Source: Aptenodytes patagonicus (lineage: Eukaryota > Chordata > Aves > Sphenisciformes > Spheniscidae). From it: a stretch of DNA of 64,000 nucleotides. Below, in pieces: positions 51,101 through 62,716 of this stretch. The notes beneath the pieces were generated by a model, which was not told where the DNA came from, searched no databases, and worked only from the letters and a program-made list of their open reading frames with translations. The stretch is from contig NC_134959.1 of NCBI RefSeq assembly GCF_965638725.1, positions 12,280,417 to 12,344,416 on the forward strand. The letters run 5' to 3'. The number at the start of each line of letters is the position of its first letter. The stretch's first letter is position 1. A program made the position numbers and the translations under genes.

Positions 51101-54100
51101 TTATTTGAACGACTTCTGAAGCAAGAAGAAAGTGACGAGACAGCATGAAGGAACAGCATGTGCACGCACACAAGATCATAACACAGGATTCTGCCCAGAG
51201 AAGATGGAAATATCAGGAAAAGGATCTGTTCAAACCTGAAAAATACTAAGCCTAGACAAAAGTAGATCCAAGAGGTCAGAGGCAGTCAGCAAAAACTAGG
51301 AGGTAAGTAGAAGATAAGCCCAACCTGCCAATACAGTAATTTGCCAAAAAAAAAAAAAAAGGGTGTGTGTGCCATAAAATCATTTATAAAAAATAAAAAT
51401 CACTAAGACAGAATGAATATATTCCTGATGACATCACCTTACGTAAGTGACAAGCAGTCCAGTTGTGGAACGACATCAGGATTTCTGGCAAAGCACTACC
51501 ATGCTAAGAAGAGTTCTAGGGCTCTGGTGGAATCCTAAGAGATCTCTCTCAACCTGGCACTAAATTTACCCATAGCAGCAATATTTTTAACAATGTAACA
51601 TTTCTGTAACATAGTGCTTTAGAAGAGCTACAATAGTCCAAACATTATCAAATGATCACTTCCATCTGAAAAAGCATGTCTTCTCTTTTCTATTCAAGAC
51701 TGATGCTTTTGAGAAGCTGAGAAGATCCTACAAAAGTCGCAGATACACGCACAGTATTTTACAAACTACCTTTCCCACAATCTTCATATGGTATACCTGC
51801 ACTCCATCTCAAGTAGTACAGGAACACAACAGAAAGAACAGCCTGAACAGAAAGAAGGAATGTCCCACTGGATGACATTTCATCTAATTTATGACCCGAG
51901 ATTTGCTGCTATGAAGACATATTTAAGAGCTTCACATATAGCAAATTGGGCAATCTATCTCCATTAAGAAATTTCTCTAGCTTTTCACAGTTAGAAACAC
52001 AGCACTCTAGTCTTATCACCAAATTTTAAACAGGTAGTAAGTTAATGATTTAAAAAAAAAAAATCTATGACAGTAAAAAAAGGTGCGTAAGCTGTTTTTT
52101 GCATACTGATGATGTAATATGCTGTAATACTAACAGAAAGCATCTGTCCTACGAAGCCTCAAAGCAGCAATAAAAAAAAATACGGAGTTTTCTTAAACTT
52201 GAGTTGTAAGTCATCATTTTAAAACTGATACAATATATTCACCCTTGTCAACATGGAACTTAATGCCGTTCCTCTTCCAAGACTTTGAGTTGCGATCAGC
52301 TTCTCCTTTTGCCTGCACTATCATTAAGGCCCAAAGAAAGTTTTTACGATTGCTTCCAAGACTATTTCATCATTCACTTCTGCCTTTCATTCTACAGAGA
52401 CTGAGGGGTTTACCAATAAAGACGGTTCTTGAACCGAAGCTGTTCAAACAGCACTGATAAGAGGGAAAAGGAAGTTCCTTACAGACAGATGATGCAAGCC
52501 TTTAAAGTAGATTAAAACTACTGCTACCAAGTTGAAAAAAATGCAAGTCCTTGGGAAACCATCCACAGCAAAGGAAGACAGCATAATGGAGCAGCAGCAT
52601 AGAATGGGACAAGACCATTTACCTGTTTAGTAGCGTCAGAGAACAGTACCTCAATCTCATCAAGAACAAGATGGCAAAGTCTACAAAATAATAAACTGTG
52701 ATGTTCAAACAGTCTCAGGAGGCTATACGGTGTAGTCACAATTAGCTCACCTACAAATACGAAGAAAAGACTGTTAACATTAACTTACAACTTGAAAGAA
52801 TATTAACAAGACACCATAGGACATGGTAGTTTTATTAAAAAGGCCACATCTGCATTTCAGATGCATCATCTTGAAGTTGGGGTGATTTTTAAATTTTTTA
52901 ATTTTTTTTAATAGAGAACACTGAACTCCATTTTCTGACTTCTGCTGAAGAGTCATTTTTAGTATGCTTGTATTTTTCTAACCCTGCATGTCTTCAAGAC
53001 CCAAGTGGGTAAAACTCAGTTTTTAAAAGAGTGAAAGGTCTGAATGTTAACAAGTTTACAAAGCAGGACGGCATTTCATTTTCCAATAAGGTAATGGAAG
53101 TAGAGATAAGAACTTCAGAACCAGATAGACAGAAGGTAAATATTTTAAATACGTGCAAGAGCAGCCTTTAGAAGAGTTCAGTTTTAAAAACGGAATAAAG
53201 CATACATTGTAGCTTAGATATTTACACACATATATGTGTGTGTATGTGTGTATATATATATATAAAAATAAAACCACACCAATCAATCTGTGCAAATATA
53301 CCAACAGCTCTACCAATAAAAGATCTGAATTAATCCACCAGGCTCTTAAACTTGAATGATGGATGTAAGAACACAAACTGCTGAAACTGAAAGTTTTACA
53401 CAATCCTTCATAGTTTTATCCATATTTCTTGTTTTCTTGGCAAGAAGAGCCACTTTTAAAAATACAGTTATCAATTAAGGCTTAACAGCAAGACCACACA
53501 AGAATAGTAAAACTAAGTGTTTTTAAGTAAATACACTTAAGTAGGGCAAGTCTCCCAACAGCTCTTTTACTAATTCTATGCTTCCTCTTCTCTTTGGAGT
53601 ATCCTCTGCATATTACTGAATTTATATGCACAAATTACTTAGAATTTATTGCAATAAGCAAGTTGGAAAACACCTTTTAAAAAAAAATACTTCCAACTAA
53701 AATGTAAGTTGGACATTTATGCAATTTATGCAACCACTGACGACATCCCACAAGCAGACAGATGCCCAGCCACTCATCAGATCATCCCCAGCCCTCAACT
53801 TTTTATTGTTGAGCATGACATTAGACAGTATTGTATTATCACTTTGGTCAGTTTAGGTCAGCTGTCCAGGCTGTGTCCCCTCCCAGCTTCTTGCCCACCC
53901 CCAGCCTACTCACTGGGTGGCAGACTGGGAAAAAGAGAATTCTTGATGCCATGCAAGTGATGCTCAGCAAGAGCCAAAACACTAGTGTGTTATCCACACT
54001 GTTCCAGTTACAAATCCAAAACACACCACCATACAGACTATGAAGAGAATTAACTCCATCCCTGACAGACCCAGTACCTCTGTCCAGCAATGGGTGCTCA

Positions 54101-57100
54101 TGTATCAAAAAAAAAGCTATTAAAATCTGGTTCTAAATCAAGAAAGTCCATGATTAATCCTAATTCAGCATGATCTTCATCAAATCCCTACCAGTACTTT
54201 GGCTCAAAAATAATTGTATGGAACTTACAAAAGAGATGCTGAACATGTAGATATTCAAACAGCTTTAATACCATTCACTGTTAAATAGCACTACTGAAGC
54301 TTCACGTACCACCACAGAGTTATAGCATTAAAGAAACAGAATTACCACTTTATAGAACAAAAAACTTAAGAAGTACAAATTTCTTCTTTCACAGTTTCCT
54401 GCAATTAAGGCAGCCCACATTGTTTTCAAGCATAATTAAGAAGATAGAAAGTATTCTTACATCCTCGAATTTTCACACTTCTAGCTTCTTCTTTGTTCTG
54501 CCCAAGTATTATCAACATTGGATGAAGCTGTCTGGAGCATCTCTCATATGTTTTCAGTAGCTCAAAAACAAGTTGTGCCTTCTTCCACCCAGGACATAAA
54601 ATAAGTGCTAGCGGCTACATACATATGTACAAAATTTTACACCATAGTATTAGACAAATGTTCAGAATCTTAAGAATTGTACTACTTCAGCATTTAGGAC
54701 AAAAACAAAATCTGCAACACAGGCCTTTAAGTACTTCAATACTGAAGCTTTTAGCAGTATATCACCTCCTAAATGCAGATGTTACAGACTCAAGGAACCA
54801 GGCTACCTGGGGACAAAAAGGATGCATGCAGCAAGATACAGTAAAAGGTCCAAAAATTTAACAGAAGCAGGAGCATCTTGTCTTACTTGGGGTTGTACTA
54901 GGCAATTTCCAGAGGTCCTTTACAACCTCAGTAATTCTGTGTTTCTGTCATCTAATATGAGTTAGAAAGTGAATTACGATATTTAAAACAGCTAATACAA
55001 ATTTTAATGACTACATACTATCCCCTTAAAAACAAAGCCTAATCAAGTATCAAAGTGATATGACATTAACCACTTGTTAGATATTACTTGACAAGTAAGT
55101 TTTAGACTCCCACATTTATGCAGTCCATCTCTGTAAGCCTCTATGCAGAGGGCTTATATAAACTGGCAAGCATCTTGAAGATACATTAAGATAACATTAA
55201 ATGTATACATTCTAAACATCCATCCTCTTTTGGATCATTATTCTACATCTGCACTTTAGAACAGAAAACCTGTTACTACTCTAATATATACCTACTCCAT
55301 TCCTGTTTGGCAAGGCTTTGTAGCAACTTCCCGACTGCAAAAATGTAAGAACTGGTGGAATATATAAGAAAGGATCGTTTCCCTGATACGAGATGGCAAC
55401 TACATCACATCCTCGAGCTACTGGCGGCCAACAGTAAGATTCTGTGAAGTTAGGGCCTAAAAATTTTTTCCGAGTAAGTTCCTATAGAAAGAGAAATTAA
55501 GAGTTCCACATGAAAACTGTGTACTTTAACAAAATAAGACAACACTCAACACTGAGTGATTTAAGAGCTTTTGACCCACTACATAGTAAATGTCCTTAAC
55601 ATGCAATATGAAAAAGTTCTTCTGGGCTGAGGAGTTCAATTATTATATTAAAATTCAAATCCCATGACTTGTGGCAGTAACTGATATACCAGAAGAAATG
55701 TGTACAATTCTTACATCTCTCTGAAACTTCATTTATTCAACCACATGAACAACCCCCTAGACATTCCTCAATCAAAATTAGGTATTACTATTATATTTAG
55801 TATCTAACGTTGGGGTATGATACTAGCCTTAAAAAGATATTCAGTGTAATATATTACATTAGCATTACCTTTTTCAGGTCATCAAAAAGTGGTGCTGTTT
55901 CCAGAACTGATGATGGCTCAATTTTGTTGCTAAGAAAGACAAAGTTTCTTTCTTCACTAAGATTTTGAAAACTCTGAAACCATGTGACAAATAGATGACA
56001 AAGGCAATACTTAATAAAAGGGTTTTAGCTTACACATGACTCAAAAGCATTTATTGTATTTAAAAAATGGTATTTTGATGAAAAATAGCCAAAGAAATCG
56101 CAAACACATTTTAAATACAATTCATACATACTGGTAAGTTACACAGACCGGTGGTGAGACAAATACTCATTTATTAGTATTTCTTAAAGAAAGATTTATC
56201 AGGATTGTCTTTCATTTTGATGAAACAAAACTTCAGAAAACTGTCTAACTTGTTGCAGAACAGTAACAAGTGTTTCTTTACTAGGAATCAAGCATGTGAC
56301 AAGAACATCGCCCACACAAAAGAAAAATTAGTTCACCGTCACATCTCAAGCTAGTCATAACTGGGGACCTGAGCTAGTTTGAACACATACTGATTAGTTT
56401 TTAAACATTTTCAAACAAAATTAAGAAAAATCATGGAAAGCCTGCACACCACAGACAGGAGGAAAAACAAAAACAGGTTACCCAGCTGCACACTTACAAA
56501 GACAATGCACATGAATTTAAATTGAACAACAAACTCCCTTGCAAATCCTCAAGGGAATAACCAGTAGCAGATGCTGCATCCAGTGTTACCCCAAAGATGT
56601 CTGGTTCTGAACAGGGGATTTTCTAGTGTTCATCATTAGTCACCAGCAATCAACAGGCATGACTTGGTCAAAGATTTGTATCACTCAAGTGCCTGGTAAA
56701 GGTAATTCAGCTGACTGTTTGCAAAAGGGTATAAAGGTAATCCTGCTCTGCTTCAGTAACAATCCACACTACTACTTTCATCGTCATTCTTTCCAAAATA
56801 TTTTAATAAGGTATTACAGTTTAAGTTCAGGAGTAGTTGTCATCCTTCAATTCTCAGCAGAGCTAGAAAATAACTTCTGTAAAACTCCCTTTTTTCCCCC
56901 CTGACTTGACAGAAGTAGTAGTACCATTGCTATCACAGAAGCAAAATTCTCCTTTAAAGCATCTAGCAGAAGAGGACATGCAACAGCACACAGGCTCTTT
57001 AAAAGAGCCAAGATTGCATACACTCAACAGTGATTATTTGCCTAGAATCTATCAGTTCATTTTCCTTTCCTCCCATGGACATTGTAATAGCTCCAATTGT

Positions 57101-60100
57101 GCAATTCAGTACACAATTTAACACTCAAGAATGACCGCTGACCTTCTGAAAATGTTTCAGAAGAGAACAGCAAACAAAAAAAAAGAGAAAATAGCAAGAA
57201 ACCAGATTAAAGTATTAGACAACTCAACAAATAAGAAGAGACTCCAATGAATGTTTACCATGGTACAGCATAAGGACTATTTTGTTTTCAGGGAAACATT
57301 AAAATTTTCTGGATACATAAAAATGTTAACTGGGTAGTATAGACAACTATCATCTTCATAAAACTATAGTAAAGGAGTGCAAAAGGAGGCACAACCTTTT
57401 CAAGGACTGTAGTACATCTTTTAAAATTTTCTGCAATTTAAAAAAAGAAACTGAATTAGAATGTTTTTTTAACTATATCAAGAATTAGTGCAGTCCCCCA
57501 GATCTATGTTACATAGAAGAACAAGCTAGATGACTGCAGTATTTCTAATCTGTCCTACGTATGTTTAATTTAGTTCATCTTCGACAATTTAATGCAAAAT
57601 ATAATACTTACAGGCACAGTATTTTCATTTAGATCTGTGCTTGACCTTTGGTATGTCTCTTCAAGAAAGGAACTAGAAAGAGCAGGGTCTAGAAAGATAA
57701 GTAAAAAAACGCAGAAACACATTTCTGATTATCTGAACACAAAAAGCCAGTATTTTTATTTACAGTGGGTTGCAACCGTCTTGTAGAGTTGCTTGTATCA
57801 TTTCCTAATGGCAAAAAGAACAACCAAAAAATAGTTATCTTTACACAGAGATAACTATGCAGATGAACTGAGTGAACAAGGATGGACAGTTGCATATTTT
57901 TAAAAAGAAAGACTGGAATCACTATAAATGAGGCAACTCATGGTAAATACTCGTTTTAAAAGTACCTCTGTTCAAATAAATCCCTCAAAACTCAAAAAAC
58001 CCCAGTAATGCATCATTGATCAATGCCACAAGTAATTTCAATAATATCTAACGCTACTAAGCATATCAACAAATGCCCATGTAGCTCACCCTCAGCCTTC
58101 CTTTGTCTTATATAGTACAAAAAGCTTTACAATATTCCTGCATCTGATGATTTGACTGGTCTTTGTGAAATCTGATACATAAGCATCGTTTGTTAGAAGA
58201 ATACCATTTGATCCAACTGTTGGATTCGAACCGAGACAGTAGGTTCATGTTTAAAGACACATGATGCATTGCATGTATGATTGTTTCCGACACACACGGT
58301 TCCCACCTGTTTCAAGATCTGTTGATACCTTCTCCTTAAACAGCACTGGCCTGAAAGCAAGTGCAGGATTAACAGTTTTCACTGGAAGAGACTCAACATT
58401 TAATGATGTTTGGTTCTCCTGATAATCTGCAGAACTCCCTGTAATCTCGTTAGCTTCCTCAAAACGAGCAAAGTTCTTTGAGACAAGATCATCATTAACG
58501 CATACCTAAAAAAAAAAAAAAAAAAAAATAATCATCAAGATCTTTATTGACCAGTATCAACAAGCAATAAGCTACACCACCACATACTTGTTTAGAATTT
58601 ATCTGAAGCTTTAAACAACAGCAATAAGACATAAGCAGTATCAGCAAATGCTTTCTGAAGAATATTAACTCCAGAATAGGAAAGTCAGTCATATCTTCCT
58701 GAATGTTCTCTAAACAGGTGTCAATTAGTTGTCAGTTTCATGCTTCTGCCTAAAATTCTGTACTCAATTAACTTTTTCTATGAGCCCTAAAAATTTAAAA
58801 AAAACTGTTAGTAAGTCAAGCTGGTTTATTTTTTGATTCAGTGTGCATCAAAATCTGGCAGAAAAAAGTAATACTAAACCTAAAACTTCTTAAACTCCAT
58901 TGGCTCAGAGATCAGTGACACTACTGCCAATTGGGATTCCAAACTGAGAGAAGATATTTAAATTAATATGTACCTTCGAAGTTATTGTCTGTGGCAAAGA
59001 CCACAGCTCCAGTGTTAAAAGCCTTGGTAAAGCACTCCAAGTAGAAGCAGTATTCAAATAAATAAATTCACTTGTATCTACCATACAGCTGCTTAAGTCT
59101 AACAGCAGCTACAGCAGAGATTTAGCACAAGTTACACATTGCTGAAATGTGTAACTTCAGGGTTTGTTGTTTTGGTTGGGTTTTTTTTTCCCTCCAAAGG
59201 TTTGAGGACTCAGTCTTATGCAAAAGCAAGTGTGAACCATTTATTTTCATAATACTATGCAACTGCCTTATTGAAACATCTTTAAGTATGATAGCACAAA
59301 AAGGTGCAAGAGTGCACTAAATAATTCACACTTCACTTGCTTGTCAATACCTTCCAAAAAGAGGTTCACATAAAGAAAAATGGGATTTCTGCCTCTTGGA
59401 ATTCCTCCAGAATTTTACAAGTAACAGAAATATAAAACAAAACCTCTAATAAGTGAATGATTTAGCTTCTACTGTATCTGACAGAAATTACAAAACTCAC
59501 TTGCAAGTAATGCTTTTCAGTCTTAAACTAATCGCGAAGTTACAACTTACATAGCAAAGCGCATGAATAGGTTTGTAGATACAAAAGTATCTTACCTTTT
59601 CATCTTTTATTGTCACATAAAGAAAAACATCAAATGTGTTATCTTCTACAGCACATAACTTGGCTTTCATTTGGGTAGTTGCTAAACATGGTAATAAACA
59701 CAAGAACAAGTAAAAAGATTAAACCCCTATCAAGTTATCAGTATTTTTCACTTGTACTTTCCGAGATAGACAAAAATAGAAATTACAATTAGATGTGTAA
59801 CCTATTTCTTTAGAGAAGCTAGTACAAATGTAGTAACTTAAATAGAACAAGAAAGTAACATGGCAATAAAAACTTAAAGTTACAAAAATGAAGTTGTCCT
59901 TGGTCTTTGAAGGAAGATTGAGAGCCAAAACAGATTAATGACCTCTGTACACAAACTAGTCTTAGTTCTACACTAAAAGTCTTAATCTTTTAGACTCTGA
60001 CAATCTGTAGTACAAATGCATACTTTCCAAACTTGACATTTACTTTTCTTGAAAGAAGTTATATTTGCACATTTATATAGCTTGGTTAGGCTCTTTATTC

Positions 60101-62716
60101 AAGCAAACATAGCTGATAAAAGTCCGTTAGTAAATTCTGAAGCACTTCTGCATACACTAATGATATGCTAGCAATTAAAAAAAGTACGTATTACTACTTA
60201 TGGTACAGTCTGGGAATACCTATGAAATTAAATTCAATGTTATTATTGCTCCCTACTAACCTTTGCTTTGCACAGTGACACTTAGATGGGGGGGGAAACA
60301 AAAAAAAAAAAAAAAGTAAATCGTGAGAAGTGCTATGTCCCAGTTAGCATGTGAAATTATCAGCCTAAAGACCCTTTATTGCTTTCATAAACTCATCCTC
60401 TCCTCCCCAAATACTTTGCATGGAGTATGTTATACTTGTGAGTAAGCAGGTAGGTAGTTTTTCAGGTAGAAGCATGTAAACAAAAAGATTAGAAAATCTC
60501 AGTAAAGAGCTGCTTTTCTAGTAAGACCAAAAGCTGTCTCATACCAAAATAGAAGGCTTGATATGAAAAAGACTGGATGAAACACCAAACATGGGAAAGG
60601 ACAAGAAGAGACTGGAGAAAAAGCAGTTCTAGCTTACTAAATAACTACTTAGAGCTCAAGCTATTTGTTAACAACTACAAAAAAAGATACTCCTCTTCTG
60701 AGCTGGTGCTTACCTCCTTGTCAAAAAAAACAACTGGAAGGGTAAAGTCCTAAGCCAGATCTTGCCATCTCTGCACAAAACTACAAAAATACAGCTGTGA
60801 TGCGGATTCAAAGATTTGAACTAAATACACAGAAAGGCTCCACTGTTCAAAACAAATGTTACATCAGTGCTACCCTATTGAGCCTGTCCAAGAGCCGGAT
60901 ACCATCTACTCAACTATCAAAATTTATGCAGCATGGAAGCCCGCAGTACTCAAGATGCAGCTCCACAAATATTTTTGCCTTATAGTCAGGCCATACAAAA
61001 AAACCTTACACAGCTCCTTTCTCTTTAATATACAACATTCCTAAATATAATCAAATATATAAACACAAGTACTACATTTCTCTAACAGTTTATTTTTCCC
61101 AAAATAGAAGCACCAATTATGATTTTGGCAGAATGTTTTATTTACCTTTGAGAAGGTTTTGAAAATACCGAGTAGCAGCACTATCCCATCTTTTGGCTGG
61201 TCTAGGAAAATAAACACAGTTATCCCACATCATCAAAAATTAAAATGGTAATTTTGAAAAAAACTTTGGATGCATGTAAAGAAATTATTTGAAGTCACGT
61301 CAAATCTTAAGTAGTGCACAAACTAGACATATTAGCAGGATCTTACTACTTCGAATGTAACTTCAGTTTTGATAATATTGTTTCAGCTCATTAATAAAAT
61401 GAACTGATCAAAAGTTATCGGATATTGCTTTGTCAAGGTATGATAGTTTGCATCCAACATAAAATATGATGGTTAGAAATGAAACAGAATAACCAAAAAT
61501 AAAGCAAGCATCCACTTGCAGAACATATTAAATAGGCATTGAGCAATTTTGAACAAGCACTTAAACATTGAAGTGCTGAAGACTGAAAGGTCTGTAGCAG
61601 AAAATCAAGTTCACTCTTTACCATCTTCTGCAACTTTAAGTATAAAATAAAAAAGAATCAAATGAAGAGCACCATAAACAAAATATGACAATCTACTACT
61701 TTTTTTGACAATTCGCAATGATGGCCCGCTCAAGATGTACGCTATTCCTATCCAAACTATGCTAAGATTTGTTCTGTCAGAATATTGGAAGTCAAATACT
61801 AATTTCTTCTTCCAAACAAGAGTATTAAAAAAAAAAAAACCCCAAACCTGCTTGACCACGTGTAGTTTTGAGTATTCTTTAACAACACAAACCAAAGTGG
61901 CTTTCTTGCTGTGGAGCCATATTCCCCAGTGATCTAATCATGTGCCTCTCAAGTTGGCAGGATGTTTGACAAAAGCATCCTGGAACTCAAGGATATAAAA
62001 GCATTTTTCTTTACCACCAGACCCCAGTGAAAACCTTACTGAAGTCCTTCAAAACTGTAGTGAGAAAAAAACTGACATGAATATAAGGAAAGCACAACAG
62101 GAACCCAAAACACGTCAAGAAAAAAGACAGAATGGGGAAAAACAAAGCTACCTATAAACAGCTACAGAATGTCAGTTCAGGTAAGCATTAACTACCAGAA
62201 AAAAAAAAAAAAAAAGAGTATCAGGAGCAAGATGAGCATCTGTAAGAAACAGCACATAAGGATAGATTAGTAAAGAAGTTCATGTGCTAGGAATCAAGAA
62301 ACACAGCTCTGGGATGACAAAGGGCAAGAACTGCCAGAAACTTGTCTAAACTTCCAAAGGTTTTAAAATAAATATCAAAAGATTCAAACAGGTGAATAAT
62401 AAAACCCAAATCATGAAGGAAGACTCATTAAGGAAGCAGTTCCGTTTAAGAACTGCTCCTCTGAAATAGAAAGTTTTCCAAATCTGATTTCCTATGTTCT
62501 TCTTGAAATATAATCTCTTTTAAAAACAAATTTCTGCAATAAAACTTCACACTTAAGAAATTTATGAATAGAATAAATTTATTAAACTCTACTTACACTA
62601 TTTTCGCAGTATCTTCACAAAAGTCGATACGCAACGTCACTGGCTTTGTGCGATACAGTCTACACTTTTTTGCTCTATATGGGATCTGCATAAATGCTTC
62701 CAGTGCAACTCGAATG
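32141..62716 (-). CDS. TDRD12: TDRD12, Tudor domain / DEAD-like helicase piRNA factor (lacks only the N-terminal exons)
   Basis: Germline protein of the Yb/TDRD12 family, required for secondary piRNA production and transposon silencing in mouse. Exons 5' to 3': 62716-62597, 61201-61146, 59681-59596, 58505-58307, 57688-57612, 55973-55869, 55481-55296, 54614-54461, 52750-52623, 50926-50735, 49628-49500, 47680-47563, 46667-46543, 46449-46229, 45469-45370, 43345-43158, 42855-42645, 42096-42004, 40306-40137, 35850-35729, 34645-34591, 33102-32989, 32903-32750, 32660-32594, 32226-32141. All phases agree; the sum is 3256 nt, about 1084 residues plus stop. Order of domains: Tudor 1, linker, degenerate helicase, CCCH finger, extended Tudor 2, linker, CS, acidic tail. 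The first exon here starts mid-codon, so about 100 N-terminal residues lie beyond 64000. Identity rests on helicase-region peptides ([29 protein letters not shown]) and [14 protein letters not shown], which agree with mammalian TDRD12, and on synteny with SLC7A9. Confidence 0.95.
34591..35850 (-). CDS. TDRD12: TDRD12 linker exons before the CS domain
   Basis: Exons 35850-35729 and 34645-34591. They encode a polar, Asn/Ser-rich linker ([19 protein letters not shown]) followed by [14 protein letters not shown]. The 34645-34591 exon has a weak donor, GTATAA. Retention of the following intron would add YKNSE and a stop, giving a protein without the CS domain. Confidence 0.88.
37091..38700. repeat. 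Diverged direct repeat pair flanking the CR1 insertion
   Basis: An ~80-90-bp segment occurs at 37091-37170 and again at 38611-38700, sharing TCTGCAATGAAG, ACCAACATGTAACT, GCATATT and GGAGAAGATATTCCTG with indels. Both copies are in the same orientation 1.5 kb apart in one TDRD12 intron. They may be long-terminal-repeat remnants of an unclassified element or a local duplication. Confidence 0.7.
37325..37550 (-). mobile_element. CR1 retrotransposon fragment (3' end), minus orientation
   Basis: Starts with TCATAGAGTAGAATCATAGA repeats, the complement of the CR1 tail, then GGGTTGGAAAGGACCTTTAA, GTCATCTAGTCCAACC and TCTGGGCAACCTGTGCCAGT, all hallmark CR1 3'-UTR words on the complementary strand. 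It ends near TTTCTTCCTTATATCT. The element is 5'-truncated at about 230 nt. It shows little divergence, so is fairly young. Confidence 0.95.
40137..45469 (-). CDS. TDRD12: TDRD12 extended Tudor 2
   Basis: Exons 45469-45370, 43345-43158, 42855-42645, 42096-42004 and 40306-40137. Peptides: [18 protein letters not shown] (start of the core), [16 protein letters not shown] (Tudor strand with the IDEG turn), [17 protein letters not shown] (SN-like extension), [13 protein letters not shown] and [15 protein letters not shown]. Such domains usually bind symmetrically dimethylated arginine on PIWI proteins. The acceptor for exon 42855 is TATATGAAG rather than the nearer TTCAG, because only the former keeps the frame. 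Confidence 0.92.
41681..41865 (-). mobile_element. CR1 fragment, older, minus orientation
   Basis: TCACAGAATGGTTGAGGTTG, then AAAGGACCTCTGGAGGTCAC, TTGTCCAACCCCCTTGCTCA and GAGCAACCTGTTCCAGTGCT: a second CR1 3' end inside a TDRD12 intron. It is more diverged than the copy at 37325 and has a different central block (GCCGGCTGCCCAGGACCATG), so it is from another CR1 subfamily. Confidence 0.92.
45370..46449 (-). CDS. TDRD12: TDRD12 CCCH zinc finger split by an intron
   Basis: Across the junction of exons 46449-46229 and 45469-45370 the protein reads [20 protein letters not shown], an exact C-X8-C-X5-C-X3-H pattern of C3H1 zinc fingers. The intron falls inside the lysine after the second cysteine. 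I recall the same spacing in human TDRD12. It sits directly after the second helicase lobe and before Tudor 2, and CCCH fingers usually bind single-stranded RNA. Confidence 0.85.
46229..55481 (-). CDS. TDRD12: TDRD12 DEAD-like helicase core (degenerate motifs)
   Basis: Exons 55481-55296 to 46449-46229 (eight exons). Motifs in order: the motif I position reads [14 protein letters not shown], with no GKT; motif Ia [10 protein letters not shown]; Ib TTPYSLLRL; motif [11 protein letters not shown] (DEIE instead of DEAD); the motif III position has AVG instead of SAT; motif [10 protein letters not shown]; motif [11 protein letters not shown]; the motif VI position has RIFGERL instead of HRxGRxxR. 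Both RecA-like lobes are therefore recognisable, but the ATP-binding loop and arginine finger are eroded. In birds and mammals this fits a scaffold or RNA-binding role better than an active helicase; that is inference. Confidence 0.92.
53224..53263. repeat. AC/TG-AT dinucleotide microsatellite
   Basis: ACACACATATATGTGTGTGT passing into TATGTGTG and (TA)n. It lies in a TDRD12 intron and is likely to be length-variable. A shorter (GT)7-8 run is at 42959-42974. Confidence 0.9.
54886..54950 (+). mobile_element. Short CR1 3' tail fragment, plus orientation
   Basis: GGGGTTGTACTAGGCAATTT, CCAGAGGTCCTTTACAACCT and AATTCTGTGTTTCTGTC match the last ~65 nt of CR1 elements (gttggactagatgatctcca..., attctgtgattctgtg) with several changes. 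It is in the plus orientation, opposite to the other two copies, inside a TDRD12 intron. Confidence 0.8.
55869..58505 (-). CDS. TDRD12: TDRD12 linker between Tudor 1 and helicase
   Basis: The end of exon 58505-58307 plus exons 57688-57612 and 55973-55869 encode a low-complexity Ser/Asn/Glu-rich stretch ([20 protein letters not shown], then [18 protein letters not shown]). This region is much longer in human TDRD12 as I remember it. Further phase 0-0 exons could therefore be hidden between 55974 and 57611, where I found none I could support. Confidence is lower than for the domain exons. Confidence 0.75.
58307..62716 (-). CDS. TDRD12: TDRD12 Tudor 1 exons
   Basis: Exons 62716-62597, 61201-61146, 59681-59596 and 58505-58307. 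The encoded peptides include [53 protein letters not shown] and [12 protein letters not shown]. This is the second half and C-terminal extension of the first Tudor domain; FDVFLYV is its typical strand. Start of the domain and the initiator codon lie outside the window. All donors and acceptors are canonical. The first exon's acceptor (TTTTTAAG) is rather weak. Confidence 0.9.

Noticed and set aside
58195..58240. GGTTCGAATCC-like word on the minus strand, resembling a tRNA T-loop
   Set aside because: The flanking bases do not form the T-stem, and no anticodon or acceptor arm can be folded around it.
58108..58293. Minus-strand frame next to a TDRD12 exon, considered as an additional linker exon
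   Set aside because: It has no pyrimidine tract before it, and adding it would break the phase between exons 58505-58307 and 57688-57612, which already join cleanly.
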